Shown here: positions 59,722 through 64,000 of the stretch, piece after piece | How positions within the stretch are numbered: the first letter of the stretch is position 1 | How the letters are laid out: each line of letters starts with the position of its first letter | Assembly (NCBI RefSeq): GCF_000423665.1 | Contig: NZ_AUIK01000026.1 | Span: 62,001 to 126,000 of the forward strand | Origin: Solirubrobacter soli DSM 22325 | GTDB taxonomy: Bacteria > Actinomycetota > Thermoleophilia > Solirubrobacterales > Solirubrobacteraceae | Direction: 5' to 3' | DNA: 64,000 nt | Program-made: the position numbers and the translations under genes | The notes under the pieces: generated by a model | What the model was told of the DNA's origin: nothing | Database searches by the model: none | Seen by the model: only the letters and a program-made list of their open reading frames with translations

Positions 59722-59768
59722 GGGAACAGTATTGAACAGTTCCGAGCGGACTTCTACCAGCTTCGAAC
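59722..59768. promoter_or_regulatory. DeoR operon promoter/operator region
   Basis: GAACAGT at 59724-59730 and again at 59734-59740 (10-base period), inside an imperfect dyad GGAAC ... GTTCC, with another GAAC near 59765. It sits 12 bases upstream of the deoR start. Direct half-sites at one helical turn suit a DeoR tetramer. No other candidate operator seen in this ~120-base spacer. Confidence 0.55.
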
Positions 59769-59832
59769 GCCCACGTGCAAAAACGCCTCCCCGTTAAGGT
59801 CGGATGATCGGGGTGGGGCGGAGGGGCTGCGT

Positions 59833-59851
59833 CGCCTTAGAATTCAAGGCG
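59833..59851 (-). terminator. Inverted repeat spanning the 3' end of the secreted-protein gene
   Basis: CGCCTT / AAGGCG arms with a 7-base loop, spanning the TAA stop of the gene at 59837. Possible terminator, but no T-run follows on the minus strand. Confidence 0.4.
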
Positions 59852-60532
59852 TAGCTTGGGGCAGGTCGCCGCGGGATCGCCCATGCCCGCGCCCGGCGAG
59901 GGCCGGAAGCAGCTGGCGTAGCGGAACGCGCCGTGCCAGCTGTCGGGCAGCGTCACGTCGATCTGCGCCGTGTAGTGCCCGGCCTTGGTGCGTTCGGTCT
60001 TGGCCGTCTTGCGCATCGTCGACTTCTTCGCCTTGCGCGGGCCGAGATAGAAGTACGTCGGCGAGGTCAGCTTGACCGTCTTGGGCACCGTGTAGCGCTG
60101 GTAGAGCCGGACGACGCCGGGGCGCAGCGCACGGAAGCTCAACTCGAACGCCGGCAGCGTGTAGGCCTGCACCAGCTTCGAGGTGAGGTTCTGCGCGGGG
60201 GCGGTGACCCGCAGCCGGTGGTTGCGGTCGAGCTCGGCCTTGAAGCTGAAGTTGCCCTCGGCGTCGGTCGTCGTCCGCGCGATGACCCGGTACGAGCCCT
60301 CGTAGGGGTAGCGGCGGCCCTCGAGCACGACCTCCTGGGCGCCGAGCGGGACCGTCCCGTCCATCAGCGTGCCGTCGATCTTGTGGGTCTGGCCGTAGCG
60401 GACCGACGGCTTGGCGAGCGTCACGCCGATCGTCGGTGCGGCCTGCGCGCTCGCGGGGAGCGCGAGAATGAGAGCCAGCGTCAGTCCAACGGCGATCCGC
60501 ACGTTGATGAGGGTAGCCCGGGAACTTGACAC
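59837..60532 (-). CDS. Secreted hypothetical protein with Ig-like domain
   Basis: 231 aa. Signal peptide VRIAVGLTLALILALPASAQA, then an Ig-like beta domain (IGVTLAKPSVRYGQTHKIDG ... VVLEGRRYPYEGSYRVIAR) and a second half with a cysteine pair (ASCFRPSPGAGMGD, ATCPKL). Likely extracellular. No family recognised. Divergent from the PIG-L/CBM protein. Confidence 0.78.
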   Translation of the reverse strand: MSSSRATLINVRIAVGLTLALILALPASAQAAPTIGVTLAKPSVRYGQTHKIDGTLMDGTVPLGAQEVVLEGRRYPYEGSYRVIARTTTDAEGNFSFKAELDRNHRLRVTAPAQNLTSKLVQAYTLPAFELSFRALRPGVVRLYQRYTVPKTVKLTSPTYFYLGPRKAKKSTMRKTAKTERTKAGHYTAQIDVTLPDSWHGAFRYASCFRPSPGAGMGDPAATCPKLRLEF

Positions 60533-60602
60533 GAGCTAAATGCCAGGAATAGGTTCCCTGTTCGAAGTCGTGCGAAGAGGTGCGAGCGTGAGGGAGAGGG
60601 AC

Positions 60603-63600
60603 GTGAGACGAACGGGTTTGGTCCTGCTGTCGGCGCTGGCGGTGCTGCTCGGAGCGGCATCCAAAGCCAGCGCGGCGCCCTACACGGCCGACAAGGCCGT
60701 GAAGATCAACGTGATGGGCGAATGGGCCCATCCGGACGACGACACGAGCATCATCGGCCCGTGCGGCGTGTGGCATCAGCGTTACGGCGTCAAGTGCGGG
60801 ATCATCATGGTCACCCGCGGCGAGGGCGGCGGCAACGCCGTCGCGTCGGAGATCGGCCCGGCGCTCGGTCTGCGCCGTGAGAACGAGGATCGCGTCGCCC
60901 ACTTCCGCTCGGGCACGGTCGACATCTTCAACCTCGATCGCGTCGACTTCTTCTACAACCAGAGCGCGCCGCTGACGCAGTCGTTCTGGGGCCAGGACGA
61001 GACGCTGCGCCGGGTCACGCGGATCATCCGCATGACGCAGCCGGACATCTACATCGGCTTCACGCCGACGCTCGGCGCCGGCCACGGCAACCACCAGCAG
61101 GCCGGCCGCTACATCTGGGAAGGCATCAAGGCCGCGGCCGACCCGACCATGTTCCCGGAGCAGCTGACCGGGCCGAACGCGCTCTCGACCTGGCAGGTCA
61201 AGAAGGCGTTCTCCGGCGGCGCGACCGCCGGCACCGGCGGCACCACGACCGCCGCGGACTGCACCACGGGCTTCACGCCCACGGGCCTCGACAACGTCGC
61301 GGGCGTGTGGACGGGCTACGACTCGCCGTACCTGTGGCCGGCCGGCAACGTCCAGGGCCGCCCGGCGGGCACGCCGAAGATCTGGGCGCAGGTCGCCTCC
61401 GAAGGCGCTTCCGCCTACCCGACGCAGAGCCGCGTTATGCAGATGGGCACGATCGCGCCCGGCTGCTCGCGCTTCGGCATGACCAACAACTTCGTGCCGT
61501 TCCAACCCAACGTCAACGCGGACGGCTCGGCCAACGCCAACGCCGGCAAGGACGACGCGATCCTGTACGGCGCGACCGTCGCCGACAAGGGCGGGCTGCC
61601 GCTGGGCACGCTCGAGTACCTGACGTTCAACCGCTTCTACAACGCGCCCGGCGTGCCGTTCACGGCGACGCTGAACGTGAAGGCGCCGGCGGGGACGACG
61701 ATCCCGGCGGGCACCGCGACGCTCAACGTCCCGGCGGGCTGGACCGCTGACGCGGCCAAGACCGTTCCCGCCACCGACGGCTCGGGCCAGACGGTGACCT
61801 TCAACGTGACGCCGTCGGCGACCGCCGCGGTGAACACGAACTTCAAGATCTCGGCCACGTGGACCGTGGGCACCGCCTCCGGCTACACCGACCAGGTCGT
61901 GCGCGTGGTCTCCCCCGTCGAGGGCCGCTTCCAGCGCTGGGGCAACTGGCTCGAGTACGACAACTGGACCGAGAACACGGCTCCGTCGGCGCGTCGCCTC
62001 GGCCGCTCGGCCGCGATCCAGACGGTCGCGGTCGGCACGTCCTTCACGCTGCCGGTCATCGTCCACAACTGGACCGACGCGCCGCAGAGCGGCAACGTCA
62101 CCCTGACGCTGCCCGCCAACGTGACCGCCGACGCCGTGACCAAGCCGTACACCAACCTCGCCCCGGGCGCGGACGCGACGGTCAACTTCACCGTCTCCAA
62201 CTCGTACACGAACGCGACGCTGCCCACCACGGCGACGCCCGCGGACTCGCAGAACGGCAACGTCAACGTGCGCATCACGACCACGTTCGGCGCCAACGGG
62301 ACCGGGTTCGAGGACCTGACGCTCGGCATCGTCCCGAAGACGACGATCCCGGCGGCCGCCGGGGCGCCGACGATGGACGGCCAGGAGGGCGCGGGCGAGT
62401 ATTCGGGCGAGGCGCTCGAGATCGGCCGCAAGTGGGAGCCCGGCGGCTCGACCCGCAACTGCTCGCCGCTCGGCGTGGACTGCGGCTCCTCCTCCGCCAC
62501 GGGCACCGCGAACAGCACGTACGCCAAGGTCACCCGCTCCGGCGAGGACCTCTACTTCTTCATCCACGTCAAGGACGACTTCCAGTCCTACGCGGTCAAG
62601 CCGGAGGAGTGCGTCGGCCACTGGCTCGCGGACTCGGTGGAGATCATCATCGACCCGCGCGGGAACGCGTCGCAGGTGCTCAAGGACACCGCGAACACGT
62701 TCAAGCTCGGCATCTTCCCGTTCACCAACGACCCGTCGAACTTCAACGGCAACGGCGTCAACGGGCCGTGCTGGGCGCGTGACGCGGACAACCACCAGGG
62801 CTTCTCGACCGGGCCGCTGGCGGCGAACGTCTCCGACGCCCCGAACGCCCCCGGCGTGGTCGTGAAGTCGACGGCGACCTGGGTCGGCTCCAACTCGACG
62901 ACCGTGCCGCACGGCTACGGCGCCGAGGGCGGCTACAACCTCGAGGTCAAGATCCCGCTGGCGGACCTGCCGGCCGCGGTCGACCCCAACAACATGGGCC
63001 TGAACATCACGCCCTACGACGAGGACGACACCTCGGCCGCGGGCACGACGACGCTGCGCCACATCGACCAGAGCACCCGCATGGCCTGGTCGACGTTCGG
63101 CAGCGTGCAGTCCGACCCGTACCGCTGGGGCAAGGCGATCATGGCGGGCTACACGCCGCCGGCGAACCTGCCGACGACGCCGCCCGCGCCGAACGTGTCG
63201 AACCCGAACCTGAACGGGATCGACTCGCCGCAGACGATCGCCCAGTCGGCCCGCAGCGGCGTGCCGATCTCCGGTCGCGTGCCGGCGCCGGCCAGCCGTG
63301 GCATCACCGTCAACAGCGCGGTGCTCAAGACCGGCTCGGTCGACATCGACATCGACGCCGCCGGCCCGGGCACGCTGCACGCGTTCCTGTACGACGGCGA
63401 GAAGGGCTACATCCCGGTGTTCAACTCGAGCTGCGCGGCGAGTGGCACCGCCGATGACGGCCTGTCGGCCTGCGCGCTGACGGATGGCTCGATCCCGGCC
63501 TGGTCGCCGGACATGAGCGGCCGCGTCGTGACCGACGTCAAGAAGACGATCACCGCCGGCCACCAGGTCATCTCGCTCCCCGTGAGCGAGGCCGGCGCGG

Positions 63601-64000
63601 CGAAGATCTCGAGCGGCGGCTCCGCGCTCGTGGCCTTCCAGACGACGCAGGACGAGGTCCAGGCGTTCGATGCGCCGATCACCTCGGTGAGCGGCGGCGT
63701 CGGCGGCACGGTGCCGGCCACGCTCTCGCTGTCGATGGGCGCACCGGCCGCGTTCGGGGCGTTCACGCCGGGTGTCGCGAAGGACTACTTCGCCACCACC
63801 ACCGCCACGGTCATCTCGACCGCCGGTGACGCCGCACTGAGCGTCGCCGACCCGAGCGCCGTCAACACCGGCAAGCTCGTCAACGGGTCCTTCGCCCTGC
63901 AACAGACGTTGCAGGCCGGCACGGGCGGCACCTACGCGCCGATCCCGGCCACCGTGAAGACCTGGAACGCGCCGACGTCCAACGAGTCGGTGGCGATCGG
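60603..64000 (+). CDS. Large secreted PIG-L deacetylase/CBM9-like protein (3' end off window)
   Basis: At least 1,132 codons with no stop before the right edge. Signal peptide LVLLSALAVLLGAASKASAA. Residues ~35-260 form a PIG-L/LmbE zinc deacetylase (MGEWAHPDDDTSIIG, GHGNHQQAGRYIW). Ig-like domains follow to ~560, then a CBM9-like domain ~580-800 (EDLYFFIHVKDDF, HWLADSVEIIIDPRG). After ~1,030 comes the same C-terminal domain as the NHL protein (GAFTPGVAKDY ... ISTAGDAALSVADPS ... LVNGSFALQQTL). GTG 60603 follows an AGGGAGAGGG ribosome binding site. Probably deacetylates or binds extracellular polysaccharide. Confidence 0.85.
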   Translation, partial: MRRTGLVLLSALAVLLGAASKASAAPYTADKAVKINVMGEWAHPDDDTSIIGPCGVWHQRYGVKCGIIMVTRGEGGGNAVASEIGPALGLRRENEDRVAHFRSGTVDIFNLDRVDFFYNQSAPLTQSFWGQDETLRRVTRIIRMTQPDIYIGFTPTLGAGHGNHQQAGRYIWEGIKAAADPTMFPEQLTGPNALSTWQVKKAFSGGATAGTGGTTTAADCTTGFTPTGLDNVAGVWTGYDSPYLWPAGNVQGRPAGTPKIWAQVASEGASAYPTQSRVMQMGTIAPGCSRFGMTNNFVPFQPNVNADGSANANAGKDDAILYGATVADKGGLPLGTLEYLTFNRFYNAPGVPFTATLNVKAPAGTTIPAGTATLNVPAGWTADAAKTVPATDGSGQTVTFNVTPSATAAVNTNFKISATWTVGTASGYTDQVVRVVSPVEGRFQRWGNWLEYDNWTENTAPSARRLGRSAAIQTVAVGTSFTLPVIVHNWTDAPQSGNVTLTLPANVTADAVTKPYTNLAPGADATVNFTVSNSYTNATLPTTATPADSQNGNVNVRITTTFGANGTGFEDLTLGIVPKTTIPAAAGAPTMDGQEGAGEYSGEALEIGRKWEPGGSTRNCSPLGVDCGSSSATGTANSTYAKVTRSGEDLYFFIHVKDDFQSYAVKPEECVGHWLADSVEIIIDPRGNASQVLKDTANTFKLGIFPFTNDPSNFNGNGVNGPCWARDADNHQGFSTGPLAANVSDAPNAPGVVVKSTATWVGSNSTTVPHGYGAEGGYNLEVKIPLADLPAAVDPNNMGLNITPYDEDDTSAAGTTTLRHIDQSTRMAWSTFGSVQSDPYRWGKAIMAGYTPPANLPTTPPAPNVSNPNLNGIDSPQTIAQSARSGVPISGRVPAPASRGITVNSAVLKTGSVDIDIDAAGPGTLHAFLYDGEKGYIPVFNSSCAASGTADDGLSACALTDGSIPAWSPDMSGRVVTDVKKTITAGHQVISLPVSEAGAAKISSGGSALVAFQTTQDEVQAFDAPITSVSGGVGGTVPATLSLSMGAPAAFGAFTPGVAKDYFATTTATVISTAGDAALSVADPSAVNTGKLVNGSFALQQTLQAGTGGTYAPIPATVKTWNAPTSNESVAI

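Noticed and set aside
59844..63902. Long antisense open frame (about 1,350 codons) opposite the PIG-L protein and its neighbour
   Set aside because: Arg/Val/Asp-rich low-complexity translation typical of the GC-rich shadow of a real gene; the sense frame has clear domains and a signal peptide.

Overview
The window is very GC-rich, densely packed, actinobacterial-type chromosome. Many genes overlap by 1-4 bases (ATGA, GTGA, TGATG junctions) and GTG starts are common. Two AbiEi-like/DUF559 paralogs, three ECF sigma factor loci, and many secreted Ig-like or propeller proteins recall Solirubrobacterales (Solirubrobacter or Conexibacter type). That placement is inferred from gene content only. I see no rRNA, tRNA, CRISPR array, insertion sequence or prophage.

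Layout. 1-5.3 kb: central carbon and nitrogen metabolism, with an NAD-glutamate dehydrogenase (cut by the left edge), GTP-PEP carboxykinase, and a divergent MaoC hydratase / malyl-CoA-lyase-like pair. 5.3-9 kb: first AbiEi-DUF559 gene, an SDR and EamA transporter pair, and a divergent LysR regulator. 9-16.5 kb: secreted peptidase-like hydrolase, a secreted propeller-like protein, hydrolase, acetyltransferase and unknowns. 16.5-25.5 kb: P450 with degenerate motifs, GNATs, DHA2 exporter, cupin, PhoD-like phosphatase, a sigma factor fused to an anti-sigma-like membrane and repeat tail, and a divergent Clp-N/HTH protein. 26-31.6 kb: secreted Ig-like protein coupled to a hydroxyacid-oxoacid transhydrogenase, second AbiEi-DUF559 gene, methyltransferase-TPR protein and chloroperoxidase-like hydrolase.

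31.6-38.8 kb: frameshifted M24 peptidase, a 57-bp minisatellite, an MFS/MocR divergent pair with a dyad operator, a sigma/membrane-partner pair, VOC and MarR genes, and a cold-shock gene with a small basic partner. 38.8-46.7 kb: DnaJ-like protein, amidohydrolase, SDR, then a repair-flavoured cluster (AlkB, RNase H, LigD-type polymerase, ATP-dependent ligase) and a third sigma/membrane-partner pair. 46.7-52.5 kb: MFS, GNAT, secreted copper-protein candidate, deaminase and secreted NHL propeller. 52.6-59.7 kb: a complete sugar operon (DeoR, GH4 glycosidase, PfkB kinase, ABC binding protein, two permeases, ATPase). 59.8-64 kb: a secreted protein and a very large secreted PIG-L deacetylase/CBM9-like protein running off the right edge.

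The most unusual signal is the pair of AbiEi-DUF559 genes. Each is a unit of about 0.93 kb filling the space between an upstream stop codon and a convergent neighbour's stop codon. Each has a strong hairpin covering its start codon. The hairpin arms differ in sequence but stay self-complementary, and the loop end CACAGGCAA is shared. Several neighbouring genes also carry in-frame GC-rich tandem repeats (48, 57 and 60 bp) in linkers or spacers.
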